64,000 nucleotides of DNA from Apostichopus japonicus (taxonomy: Eukaryota > Echinodermata > Holothuroidea > Aspidochirotida > Stichopodidae): contig NC_092567.1 in assembly GCF_037975245.1 (NCBI RefSeq), positions 12,600,876 to 12,664,875 of the forward strand, written 5' to 3'. The translations under genes were made by a program, and so were the position numbers. The notes under the pieces are model-generated. The model saw only the letters and a program-made list of their open reading frames with translations. It made no database searches and had not been told where the DNA came from. Below are positions 11,638 through 23,891 of the stretch, one piece after another. Numbering within the stretch: the first letter of the stretch is position 1; each line of letters begins with the position of its first letter.

Positions 11638-14600
11638 TTAGTTTGCATTTCCCTCAGATGGTGTTTCAACCTCTTCTTTGATCTTTTCTTCATCTTGTAA
11701 CTTTCCTGATTCTGCGGATACAGCCCTCTTTGGGGTTTCTGGTTTATCACTGCTTGAGTTCTTCACTTTACTGATTGAACTTTTAGAAAGAAGGAACACT
11801 CCAACCAGATATTTAGAGACACCAATTGGAAGCCATGCAGCAAGCAACATATGTATTTCTGCTGACAAACCGACTATGTACTGTGGAAGAGGACTCTTAG
11901 CAAGCAGCGCATGATCCACGGCAGTCACCACAGGAGTCAAATCAGATGGCAAAGACAATGGTGATGCCTTCTTCATGTAGCAAGCTTTGTAGTTGGGGCC
12001 ATATTCTTCAAGCAAACCAGGCTTAACAGCATTCAATATTTCAGTGATGTTTTGCTCCCATGTTTCTTTATGAATAAGATCTGTATCAAGAAAAGTTATA
12101 CTAAAACTGGAACATTGGTGATACAACATTCAGCAAACCCAGACAACAGTCAAGCATAGGGAATCTGACCACTTAAGGTTATACTTTAAATTGTAAAAGA
12201 AAGAAAACAGTGCAATGGCTTGTTGTGCAGGACTTCTTTGAAGGATTTCTCCTTATTTGGTTCTTCCTCTTTGTTTCCACAAAATCTCTAATGCTAAGGA
12301 AGGTGAAAACATGAATCCTAAAGAAACACTCATCTTAAAGATATTTGTACCATTTAAATCACTGACGGTGTACAAAACTTTAGTCAAAGATTTTAACCCC
12401 TTATAGTTAAATTATAACTCATCCAAAACATGTTCTTGCTTCACAACAGAACACCCTCTAATGAAAACCAAGATCTTAATCTTTTATTTTATAAATTATA
12501 ACTCAACCAAAACATGTTCTTGCTTCACAACAGAACACCCTCTAATGACAACCCAGATCATTTCTCAAACATATCTTTTTCAAAGTGTTTGTTTACTTAT
12601 TGATATTTGTGTTGCATCTGACAACCAGACCTTATTTTCTGTGTATAAGATTAAATAGTCCAGTCACTCTACTTTAATAACCTTAGCTGTTTATATGGTA
12701 ATTTCTCAAAACTTGAAAACTTGTAAATACAAATTGAATTTTCTAACGATATAGTGTAATACAGTGGTTGTTCTCTCAGTGTAAATGTGCGTGTATATAT
12801 GTGGGACCGTATGATCGTCGCACATCCGGTACGTGCCTGTGCTTGTGCTCCTAATATGATGTCATCATTGCCAAACATTAATTTGTAATTAGTCTTTGAG
12901 GTTTTGAACGTGATGAGAATAGTTTTGAAAATAGATTTTCTCATAGATTCAGAGGAAGTTAATCTCGATTGGTTGGATTTTTCATGTCATGGCCTCTTTA
13001 ATGTATAACAAGGTATTGAAACTGTGAGCAGAATCAGCCAATGATATTTGCACTGCACATAACATCTTCTCCCATGGATCTTAATAGAGTTTTCAAAAGT
13101 ATTTTTGTAACCGAAGATAGTGAACGTGTTGATTATGTCATCAACATGTAAATAATGACATTGCAAATGGCAACATATACTGTATGTGTATTCTCCAAGT
13201 TATACTTTGCACAAGTTAAACATAATTAGTTTAATACTCACTAGTAGCATATCCAGAAGGGTGTATTGTTGAAACAGACACATCCTATATATGTGCATTC
13301 TCCAAGTTATACTTTGCACAAGTTAAACATAATTAGTTTAATACTCACTAGTAGCATATATCCAGAAGGGTGTATTGTGGAAACAGACACATCCCATATA
13401 TGTGCATTCTTCAAGTTATACTTTGCACAAGTCAAACATAATTAGTTTAATACTCACTAGTAGCATATCCAGAAGGGTGTATTGTAGAAACAGACACATC
13501 CCATTTCATCATCTCAAGACGTAGGGCATCCATAAAACTTTTACAGGCTGCCTTACTAGCACAGTAAGCTGACAGCATTGGAAATGCTATTTCACCTAGC
13601 GGGAGAGAGATGAAGAGATTTTAATGATTTGCATGTAATTAACATTATTTTAACACTTGGAGATGAAAAAAGTCAAAAGTTTTCTAGAAACATGTTGCTA
13701 CAAAATATCACAACATTGTCATGTAAGTCCAAATTTTTGACTTGCAAAGAAATGAAAATTTTGACTTAACATGTACTATTTTCAATGTTCATATCAGGTT
13801 CTATACTGTGAATTCTACATAGCCTCACTTATATTTAATTAAAAAAGCTAAAACTAACCCACATATCCAAAGGACACACTCTCTATACTACATAATGATA
13901 GAACTGACACAACGCTACACACTCCACAATACTGTATAATCAAGTTTAAAAGTACCCCAATCAACACAGCCACATGATAGGTTTCATGCTTGAATATGAT
14001 ACCACAATACATATCCCTAATAGCATTACTGTTTCTATACATATTCCTAATGATAGAACCACTGTACATTTAGTAAGATGATCTCTGACAGAGAGTATTA
14101 CCAGACATGACAATAACTTTATCTGGTTGTATTTTATAAAAGAAATGCTCACTTCCTGTTGAGCTCATTGTGACTATTCGACCCTTTGAGCGCCTCAGCA
14201 GTGGTAAGAATGCCTGCGTAAGTAATACCACACCATAGTGATTCACAGCCATGACTCTCTTGTAGATCGTCATAGCAACGATTTCTGCTTCTCCTAAGTA
14301 CATGATACCTGCATTATTCACCAATGCCCAGAGATCTGAAAGGAAGATGAATACTAGAACAGTCTGTCAAATCTCAATCATGCACTTACTCTGTGACTTT
14401 TCATTTACTGGAAGGCAGTAATACCCTCTTCACAGTATAATTTCATGTCAAAGCACCACAGCCACCTCTTATGTCTGTATAATGCAAAATACTCGGTAAA
14501 CAATTAAACGTCTAAATTCTAGAATGTCAGTATAAACTTAGCCTGTAATACTACAGAGTAGTAATCACCATGGCTGTAGTAATGTACTGTAATGACCATG

Positions 14601-17600
14601 CTCAATTGCAGTTAACTGTTGCTCATACTCATTTCACAGTCTTATTGTTAGTACTGTACTGTATGTGTCTGATTGCTAGTGCTTTCCTTAGCCAACAGTG
14701 GTCTGATAACATACCTTTCGGATTTTCTACCTCAAAGCATTGTCACGTCCCTCCTGCCCTTCAAAAGTTGTGCCCCCCTCCCCCTCCCTCTCCCCTGCCC
14801 TCCTTTGTAGATACTTAAATTATACCTTTTCCTTGGAGTTTCTCCTGGACAGTTTTGACTGCATTTGTTATTGATTCCTCGCTGGTCACATCCAACTGTA
14901 TTGTCACCAACCTATCACTACAGGCCTTCACTAGGTTCTGCTCCCCCTCCTGTCCTTTGAGGTAGCATCCAGCAAACACATGAACACCTTTCTCATCTAA
15001 CGCTTTAGCTATGGCAAACCCAAAGCCAGAATCACAGCCTGCACAATGGGAATAAAAAATATGTACTTTGACATACATGGTTATAAAACAAGCTTATTAT
15101 TAACAAGCTTATCATTAATAGTGTCTGTAATTGTTCTGGCACAGCTACTGGAGGTACAGTATTTACATCTACTCAATGTAATCATAAATATGACCTTCTG
15201 ACCTAGATGCACTAAACTGAGTGAAGAGAATATAATGTCTTTAACAGAGCTAACACTTCACCCAAAATAATTTGAAAATGGTAACTTAAATAAAACAAAT
15301 TGAGATGCATACCATGGCGATAGAGGTGTGGTAGCTTTAATCTGCTCTTGGGAAACCCATAAGTATTATGTTATGATGTATGTATACATAGGCATAGGAG
15401 GCGGGGGGGCTGGGGGGCTGCAGCCCCCCAAGAAAATATTTTTGTGAAAATTCGGGCAATATGAGGAGAATTTTTTGGGCACCTACTGTACTGAACGAAA
15501 AATAAATTCCAATGTGTTTTTCAATGATTAAACTTATAATATTTATTATTGTAACAACTTCCCGAAAAATTCTAACCAATATGGAAGGGTAATAACATGG
15601 CATATGATTTACTTAATTGGTAGCGATGTAATAACTGATGAATGCCTATATTATATGTACAATAAGATTTAGAATGCGCGCGAAAAATTTTGGTTATATT
15701 TTTCGGGCAAGTCATTACAGCCCCCCCCCCCCAAATTAAACATTGCATTTTACAGTAAAGGAAACACAAGATGTTGTCTCCCCAGTGCTGGTGTTTAGTA
15801 ATCTATATTTTTGTAAATTTACATCACTACCCTAAACAGAGCCTATGATCAGCCTTGCAAGTGTTCTTTTAAACATGTTATACTATAGTACATATGATTT
15901 CAAATGTTCTGTTTGAAAAATTCACATTTGTTGGAATACATTTTTCATTATAACATTTCAATAATTGAGCAATGAGAGTCTAAAGTACACTTGGCATTTT
16001 CTACAACAAAGATAGAACTCTTTAATACAGTATGTCACCTCAAAATTATATTACTGTAGCACTAGGCCTAATCATGCAGCTCTAGGGTGGTGTTTATTGT
16101 TTTTATTCAAAATTTCATACAAACTACATTGATGGTGATTTCTATTGTGTGGATTCTTTCACATGTGTAGAGCTTTTGTGCAAATTCTTAAGTTGAGACC
16201 ATTCAACTAAACTTGATACATGAATGTGCAACTTTTGACCTTGTTAATAGCTGCCTAGATTATTACAAAAATGTTTTGTTTTTTTGGCAACAAAGCTTGC
16301 CAACTTGAAGTGCTGTGGGATTGCACAAATGTAGGCTATAGTAGTCATACTTCACATGGTAACAATTCATTTACCAAGTTTCAGACCAGCTACTAATGGC
16401 TTGGACCGGGCATTAAATTGTTTGACTTCAGAGTATCTGCATAGAGTACATGCTACCCTTAGTAAAATTTTACTAATAAATACACAAGAAGCTTTTGCAA
16501 TTTATGTTTACAACATGCACATCTACATTTTACATAAATTGACAAAAATGTACAGAAATTCTGAGTAATTTTTTCACAGCAGTATCTTGCAAATGATGGT
16601 GTCATACTGGTAAAGTTCTATTATGGCACAGTCTATTAAAAATATTAAAAAAATTGGTTAGATTACTAGTCCTTCATTTAATACTGATATCACAAGCAGG
16701 CTACAATAACAGGATTCTAGAAAGAAAAAGTTGGGGATATTGTTTCTTACTTTTCATTTGACACAAACAGGTAATATTTTAGGCTAACTAAATATGAGTG
16801 AACTACTGTAGCACAAACAAACTTTAGGCTACTTGCAGTCTTACTTGACAGTGATGATTTGGACCTACAGTAGCTTTACAAATTTATGTATCGTTTGATT
16901 TAACTTTTATGAAAAATGCATTGCGAGATTTGCTAGCACACTTCAAGTTTTGCTTACTTTCTGTTGCTCCTGTTAAATTTCCAAAAGTGTAGCACAACTG
17001 GTACAATGTCATAATTTTGGTCCCTGTACTCAGCCATAGGCCTAAAAAATGTTGTACGTTGTACTCTGGTCACACTACAAAGTCTGTTGTGAATACTTAA
17101 CCTGCTGTTAGACTTAGTTTAAGCTTAAAACGTGTATCAACATTTCTTGTCAACAACGCTCCGTCTCTGGATAACTGTAAATCAAAGTTCGTCTTGGCTG
17201 GCCTAGGCCTAAGATTAAGAGTTTACAAAGTTACAAAGAATGCCTCGGCTCGGCATAGCTGTTGTTAGTGTTAGTCCTAGTGTACACAAATGATTATTAA
17301 CAGCTACCCTATAGCCTAGGCTAAGCCTAGGTAGAGCAAAATACCTGAAATGAATACATATTTCCCGTCGGTATCGATGAATCTTTGTGGAAGACGTTGG
17401 TATATACGATAAGATGCAATGGCGAACAATGTTATTCCACAAAAACCTCCAAATATTAGTTGACAGATTGGTTGGGTTATGGTCGGGAGCAATATGAGTA
17501 ATGTGTAAGGTCCTGTAAGTAGTAATTCGTCTTTCAGATATCTTCTCAAAACTGCACCGTTGAAAAAGATCGTAATAGCTGAGTAAAGGATGAGTTTTAG

Positions 17601-17606
17601 AGACAT
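11638..17606 (-). CDS. HSD11B2-like: SDR family 9C dehydrogenase, 11-beta-HSD2-like, 5 exons, 412 aa
   Basis: Exons on the minus strand: 17606-17345, 15038-14826, 14335-14153, 13595-13458 and 12080-11638, 1239 nt in all. All introns are GT-AG and all are phase 1. The start is the first ATG of the frame, and the first 70 residues hold about three hydrophobic segments, indicating membrane anchoring. The NAD(P)-binding glycine motif SGCDSGFG covers residues 87-94, NNAG begins at 165, the catalytic Ser is 217, and YCASK gives Tyr230 and Lys234. The motif LTPVV followed by a DHALLAKSP-type stretch resembles the C-terminal half of vertebrate 11-beta-HSD type 2. Length and catalytic positions also resemble that enzyme (human Ser219, Tyr232, Lys236, from memory). 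Family members oxidise steroids, retinol or beta-hydroxybutyrate with NAD at the ER or mitochondrial membrane, and the substrate here is unknown. The tail is charged (EEKIKEEVETPSEGNAN). BDH1 or RDH relatives are the alternatives. Confidence 0.9.
12411..12560. repeat. tandem duplication of about 85 bp in SDR intron 4
   Basis: The block beginning TTATAACTCA and continuing through AAACATGTTCTTGCTTCACA to ACCCTCTAATGA occurs twice in direct orientation (about 12411-12475 and 12495-12560). It is non-coding and lies between exons 4 and 5. Confidence 0.75.
13190..13505 (-). repeat. 107-110 bp triplication that includes the 3' end of SDR exon 4 and its splice donor
   Basis: Three direct copies carry the donor sequence ACTAGTGAGT (minus strand), with equivalent positions near 13235, 13342 and 13452 (spacings 107 and 110). 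The rightmost copy is the real exon end, coding STIHPSGYAT before the GT at 13457. The two copies farther into intron 4 repeat about 50 bp of exon plus the donor. The middle copy has a 2-bp AT insertion that would shift its frame. Confidence 0.85.
15385..15745. mobile_element. fragment of a poly-G/C dispersed repeat (family B) in SDR intron 1
   Basis: It starts with a GGAGGCGGGGGGGCTGGGGG block followed by CTGCAGCCCCCC, and ends near a CAGCCCCC run at 15720. The interior (GCGCGCGAAAAATTTTGGTT and nearby) matches the reverse complement of 31860-31960, so the same family occurs twice in the window in opposite orientation. Clean termini and target duplications were not found. Confidence 0.55.
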
Positions 17607-19292
17607 TTTGACCGAAAGATGGATGTTATAAGTCTACTAGTACTAGACCTAATCTACTGTACTCCTTGGATAATGTTTGGTAGACTTTTGCTCAGTGAGT
17701 AACCCGAGACGTATCTACATCAGCAGTACAGACTGCATGTCTAGTGGCAAATCACCGAAAATTCTCAGGGATGCACGATTACGTAATTTTCAGGGCGCTC
17801 GTGGTAGGTGCAAAACACAGTCTGCATAATTTCCGTTTATACGTTTCTGAATTTGTGTTCGAAGTGCCGAATTCGGGAAATCACTCTCATATGTTGTAGC
17901 GGCCTTAAGCAGAGAGATTGGGTGGGGCATTTGCCCCAATCATGATGCTCGTCCAAGTTCCCCCTGTGCCTGTGCCTTAATTACATCCAAAATTTCCTTT
18001 ATTTGCTATATTCGCTAAATGCTACACATTCCCTGCTCTTGGACCCCCAATTATAGGGGCTTGGAAATATAAGTAGGCTATTTATGTGCTTAAAGTTAAA
18101 ATAGCAAAAAAAAAGAGAATTATGTGAAATCACTACAGTTTCCGGGCCTGCAATACCTTCCACGGAAATTAAATTCGCCTTTCTGACATGTACTGTTGTG
18201 CCTTAGTGCCGCTATGAGAGAATTAGGATATCTCAACTACGCCAACAACTTCTGGTGGCTGAGGCCATCTCATTGGAACTCATGACCAGGGATTAAGTAA
18301 ATAAATTCCATAGAAATTGAATTTCTCTCTCTCTCATGCACGTCGGGGACGGGGGGGGGGGACGGGGGTTGAGCTGTGGGGAACATAACACAAAATCCCT
18401 CTCACCTCCCCCGGACCCCCATCCCCTCCCCACCTACTCATGCACACTTAATTATCAGGCCTCTACTGAAACAAATGACCATCATAAATCACTCGGAATG
18501 TTCAGTACTGACAATATCGTCCGATGTCTCACGAATACTGTTGATGTGACAGAGGCTCTTGATGACCATCACTAAAATTGAACTCATTTGAATACATTAC
18601 GGATATACGAGCGACGAATGTGTTGTAGAATGACGTCATTCTGCGTTCTATGTGACGTCATAATCGATTGATCCGACTGGTTTCGCCCCCCCCCCCACTT
18701 CAGAAAAGCTATATCTACGTCAATGTCTTTCTCATATATTTTGTGCTTTAAGCTCGCTACGAATGAACAAAGAATATCTGAATACCCTTGAGCAAATATT
18801 TGTATAGTTTTTGCAAGCTTTTGCAAGTGGTCTATTTTTACGTATACGTATAGCTAGTCACTGTAGTAGGTCACAGGGAGCCAAGTTGGTCTCGATATCG
18901 ATCGAAAACCCTCTTGAAAATATGCTGAATGTATACAACCCTGGTTATATGACATTCAAGTTTTGTCACAATTTTGAAATTCATGCAAATATTTTCATTA
19001 ATTAAAATTTAGCTAAATAGTAATAATATAGCATTTATATAGCGCCTAATACAGAAGTTTTCTAAGCGCTAGTTCACCGATTAAGCGTGGAATATGCATG
19101 GGGGAAGGGGGGGGGGGTAGGACGTAACCACTAGCCCCCTACATTTCCCGTAATGTGCACGTTATACAGGATGTGTACATTATGCAAGTTCGTTTCTGCA
19201 CTTCAAAAAAAAAAATTGTCCTCTCCCCAAACTGTTTGCTTTGCCCAACTCCCACTTTGAAATTTCTGGTACAGCCACTGCATATATTGCAG
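17607..19292. other. region upstream of the SDR gene; no gene seen
   Basis: The first few hundred bases should hold the SDR promoter, but no convincing TATA box is visible next to the start. Poly-G/C runs at 18345-18425 and 18686-18698 mark repeat fragments. At 19020-19075 the sequence AGCATTTATATAGCGCC followed by TTTCTAAGCGC resembles the 3' tails of invertebrate LINEs or SINEs. Confidence 0.4.
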
Positions 19293-19300
19293 ACCTATAG

Positions 19301-20386
19301 CAGTGGCGGCGGAACCGGGGGGGCTTGGGGGGGGCTCAGCCCCCCCCAATGAAAAAGTTGAGGGGGCAAATGCATGATAAGCCCCCCCAATATTTACCAA
19401 GGCTCCGAAACGTGCATCTGCCCATTTTTCAATGCAAACTTGTCGATCTGTCCGATGCACACGTATACTATATAGGTGTAATAATGTTAGTAAATGCTGG
19501 GGGACCCTCGGCCCGTCCCCTGGCTATAAACCACATTGTCACCCCAACCGCGTCTTCACGCCCCGTGAAAAGTGGAAGCAGTGAGTGTGAGTACCGGTAA
19601 GCGCAACACAACTTCGTCTTAGGACAATGACTTGCCTCATTTCAGCCAGTTCTCCAACATCCCCTACTCAGTGGCGGAGCGTCCATACAGTCAGGGGGGC
19701 AGATGCCCCCCCCCCCCGACGGACTCAAATGGACTGCTGGCGCCCTTTTCAGCTTTTCACTACTTTTTACTTATTCGCGATTATTGACTATTTTATTGCG
19801 CTCTCATCTACCTATTGACATTTGTCATATTCTGTTGGTGTAATTTTCCGACAAAATGGCGACGACACCTATTTATTCTCCGTTTATCTGCAAATTAGCA
19901 AGGCCCGGCAAGGGTCATTTCCTGCAATCTATAGAGTATCTTTACTCAAAAATTTTCTGTACGCTCCACGCCAACCTGTGGTGGCGCTCCGCTTAGATAG
20001 TGTCGAAAGCGCCCTACAGACCATTCTTGCCCCCCCCCCCTGACCAATACCCCTAGCTCCGCAACTGCCCTTACTACACTCAAAACGTCTTTGCGAGTAC
20101 ACTACGAGTAATAGCTACTCTCTTTAAACACCATCGAATATACAAATTACAATGTTTTTACAGACTTTCTCGTTCAATCTAAGAAATTGCAGGCTTGAGA
20201 CCCATATTTTAGGGCTAGGTATTCGCAGCATAAAACACTCGGGAAGTGCCGTTTCCGGCCATCTGGGGGTTTGAAAAAACCCAAAATTTTCTTGTACGCT
20301 CCGCGCCAACCGATGGTGGCGCTCCGCTTAGATAGTCTCCACAAATTAGCCCCCCCCCAATATTTTTTTCCGTTCCGCCGCGCCTG
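19301..20386. mobile_element. hAT-like element containing a second, nested hAT-like element
   Basis: Ends are CAGTGGCGGCGGAAC and GTTCCGCCGCGCCTG. The exact 8-bp duplication ACCTATAG flanks it at 19293-19300 and 20387-20394. Long poly-G and poly-C blocks lie just inside the ends. Without the nested insertion at 19669-20067 the element would be about 680 bp. A family A segment (CTTGTACGCTCCGCGCCAAC) is at about 20230-20340. No transposase is encoded, so it depended on an enzyme supplied elsewhere. Confidence 0.85.
19669..20067. mobile_element. nested hAT-like element, 399 bp
   Basis: Ends are CAGTGGCGGAGC and the inverted GCTCCGCAACTG. Flanking 8-mers cccctact (19661-19668) and cccttact (20068-20075) differ at one base. 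It carries its own family A segment (about 19900-20010) and poly-C runs. It lies wholly inside 19301-20386, so it inserted later. Confidence 0.75.
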
Positions 20387-20394
20387 ACCTATAG

Positions 20395-22020
20395 TACACA
20401 CTAGTTCCATCACACGCGATGATTCAAGAAAGAAATTTAATGCCGATGTCGTTTAATCTACATTTTTCCAGATTTCAAGTTTATAATGCAAGTTCAAGTT
20501 ATCCACTGCAGCAATTCTATATCAAGATGAGTGCAGCATAAAGCTGCAGTAGGTTTGTAATACAGCCTACATAATATGCGTCTAGCGGTGAAATTAATTG
20601 CGGTGATTCTTTGATGTAATCGTTACACCGCAGGATATTACATCTCATCAACAGAATCAGAGTCAATCTCACATCATGAGTTCTAGGTGGTGGTCTCAAC
20701 AGTGATATGTAGGTCAGTAGTAAGGAATGATGCTTAGGCTTCCATAATTGAAGCTAACCAGCTACCATTTTCAGTGCAATAAAGTAAAATAGTTACGGGT
20801 ACCTAACTTGCATGCAAGTAAACTAAATATAATGATAACGTACCAATATGAAAAGCATATAATGGCGGCTTCGATCAAAGAAAAAGGCTAATGCGATGTG
20901 TGGTATAAGAAACACATGATAACACAAATACCCCTTCATTGAAGTAGTGCTTTACCAAATTGTATTTCCGTAATACTGAAGTTTGCCGAATGAGAACATT
21001 TTCATAGCCCTACTAATTCACAAACTGGGTTTCAAGCCTCTTGATGAAAATAATTTATTGGCGATTGAAGCACCATTCGTTTGCTTATTTTTATCATTTA
21101 CATCTCCCGAAAGAACCTCCCATTTCCCCTTCCTTGGCTCATTGAGTTGTTAGACTGAAATAGTCTGCATTCTATAGAATGTTCAATAAAATCTTCAGAT
21201 AGACAAACAGTTGGTAATTAATTAGACAAGTTGACGGTTTACGGTTTGGGTTTTTATGGTTGTAGAGAGAAGCAACGGGTGGTATTATCTTCTTTTGGAA
21301 TTTATATTCTGTCATGTCACAATCTGGGATATTTCCAAATACTGAAAGTTCAACCCATCTATTTGTTCACTAGTTCCCATGCTCCAACATAACGCTAAGA
21401 AAGTAATCGTGGTATTACTCCACTGTTGAACTAGAGTATGTCTAGGTAGTATGTCAGTGCTACCTTCAGATATATGCAAGTGCATGTTATGGTCTCTGTT
21501 TGCACTTTCAGTTTATTGTTACTTTGCAATGTTCAGTAATATCAATACTTTTTTAAGATGTGCTTCCATTCTTGGTAAGCATTATTCCATAGGACAAGCT
21601 TGGCCATACTTTACCTGTTTAATGTGGTGGGCAGGGCAGGCATTTGGCAGTTTGGGGCAGTCGGGGCCTTCACTTGTTCTTACAAAGTTGAGGAAATGTG
21701 TTTTTCGCCCCTCTTTTGAAGAGTAATTATGTTCTGTTTCAAAAGTTAATATTCAAATATTAATTACTGCAAGATGGAATCTCCCATATATCATAAAGGA
21801 AAATCCTTTTGTCACGAATAAGCAACGGGTACTCATAAACTTTTTTTTTAAACCAGAAATGACTTAGCATTCATTTACTTTCATAGATTGGGAGCTGAAA
21901 ATATCACTTCATTGGAAGAAAATGAATATTTAGAAAGCCACTTCAATAGAAGCACATATCCTGCTAAATGCTTATCCATTTGCACAGGCAAAAACAATAA
22001 ATAAAGAATTGGTTTGTATA
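20395..22020. other. intergenic between the SDR and lin-7 genes; no gene seen
   Basis: AT-rich sequence with scattered short frames. A 91-codon plus-strand frame at 21451-21726 has hydrophobic content but no recognisable family or exon signals, so it is not called. Confidence 0.4.
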
Positions 22021-22027
22021 CATATTT

Positions 22028-22033
22028 ATTCAT
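22028..22033 (-). terminator. candidate polyadenylation signal of lin-7
   Basis: The minus strand reads TATGAATAAATATG about 1.9 kb after the lin-7 stop codon. The context resembles the candidate signal of the leftmost gene (ATGAATAAA). The interval 22034-23891 would be the 3'UTR, and it includes an antisense LINE fragment. The cleavage site is not verified. Confidence 0.3.
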
Positions 22034-22448
22034 ACTCAGACACAATATACATTTTGCTAAAATAATTACTGCTTATGATAACTGTTGGTTACAATAATGT
22101 AATAATACATAAAAGGAACATAAAAATAAAGATAACTGGACTAATGCTGTTCTTAAGTGTACGAAAAACCAGCCTTGTTCAACCAGATTCAGGGCCAATC
22201 ACACCTATTGACACAGTAGTTTTGTGTGTGGGTTAGATACTGCATACTGAGGGCTGGGTAGTCACATCTGCACACATGGTTACTGTATGTTGCACACATA
22301 CTGAGATACAAGAAAAATAACAATTTCTCAAACTATGTCAACAACTATTGATTACTAAACACTCTCCGTGAGACAGAGATTCTGAAAACTACATCTCGAG
22401 TTTTATGCCAATACTAGCTTTGCCATAATTCTCTTTTATTTGGACTTC

Positions 22449-22975
22449 CTGAGTTCCACATTCAGAAACTTCAAAATATTCAAAATACTGCAGCACAAAT
22501 AGTCAAAGGAGCTAAGAGAAGATGTCATACTACGTACCCCACTTCTAAATAGTACAACTTCTAAAGGATCTTCACTGGCTTCATATTGACTTTTAAGTAA
22601 AGTTCAAAATACTTCTACTTGCATTTCGTGCTCATGATTTACAACAGCCTGTGTATCTCGCTAACCTTCTATCATCTTATCTCCCTGTGCGCACATTACA
22701 TTCGACAAGCAAATCATACCTCTGTGTACCTAAACCTTGTGTGAAGGTATACGGATTCAGAAGTTTGACTTACTTGCCGCAAGTCTTTGGAATCAGTTAC
22801 CAGACCATCTTCAAACTTGTTCTCATGTATCTACTTTTAAGAGTTTACTGAAGACTCATTTTTCTGTAGGGCATTACATTGTTGATGCTTTCCACTTTGT
22901 GAAGCGCAATTGGCAGTTACTTGTTTCCAGAAGTGGCACTTTATGAATCTACTCTATTATTGTTATTATAAGCAA
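22449..22975 (+). mobile_element. LINE fragment: C-terminal end of a non-LTR retrotransposon ORF2
   Basis: Across shifted plus-strand frames the sequence reads IQNTAAQIVKGAKRR, then RTLHSTSKSYLCVPKP, then LAASLWNQLPDHLQTC and STFKSLLKTHF. This order is characteristic of the region after the reverse transcriptase in CR1/L2-like LINEs. The following GTGAAGCGCAATTGG and ATTATTGTTATTATAA resemble a LINE 3' tail. Frameshifts and stops show it is dead. It lies antisense to lin-7, in its probable 3'UTR. Confidence 0.8.
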
Positions 22976-23744
22976 AAAAGGAACAGATCATCTATGTTGG
23001 GACTCATTTTCAAGCAACTTGTCATGTAAATTAGAAACTCCTCCTGCAAGCAGAATTGACAACACATGATTTAGTCCAGATCTGATAACACTACAGCTAT
23101 GTGTGAAATTATTCTCTCCAGCATTGTTACTATGACAACATGGGAAATTAAATACATGCTTTACGTAATAACATAAAATATCAATTAAGCAAAACAAGAG
23201 AACCCAAACTAGACTAATATCTCAGAAAGTCAATATAAAAGTATTTCAAAAGTAAAGCTAGTCAAGTTCCACTTACGAGGAGACTGTGAATACTTATTTC
23301 ATAACTTACAGAAAACATCGATAACTTTATAAAGTTTCAATTACCAAGTCATAAAGTAACATGACTACACTGTCTGCAGTGTGTTCAACATGGATTAAAG
23401 TGTCCAGCTGTCAAATTTCTAATTATGACCATCAGCAGCCAATTTAAGCTTTAATATCCTCCAAAATATCACCTATCCCCCTCCCCTTCCTCATAAAGTA
23501 TATATGTGGAAGGTGAGCAAGGGTAATGGTGAAATGGATTCATTTTTATCTTCAATTTATTAATGTTTTCAAAATGTTATTGTACTCAATAATTCATTCA
23601 TCTAGGCTTGATAACGACAACATTTACACAGGCTTCACATTGTGACAGTCGTAACACTTGCAGATAGCATTGTCAATGATCCTGGACTTAGGAGTGTTTT
23701 AATATTTTACTTTCATTAATTTACATATCTGTGGAACTAATCCC

Positions 23745-23880
23745 AAATGTCACCCTCCCCTCCCCCTCCCACCACCACACTCACCCAGAGGAAGATATAA
23801 TGAACACAGTGAATGTCTTCCCCCTCCCCTCCCCTCCCCCCTCACCCAGGGGAGGTAATAATGAACACAGTGAATGTCAT
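23745..23880. repeat. imperfect pyrimidine-rich tandem repeat
   Basis: Two to three copies combine CCCTCCCCTCC-type runs with GAACACAGTGAATGTC. The repeat lies just past the lin-7 stop codon, in the 3'UTR. No function is inferred. Confidence 0.6.
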
Positions 23881-23891
23881 TTACATTTGAT

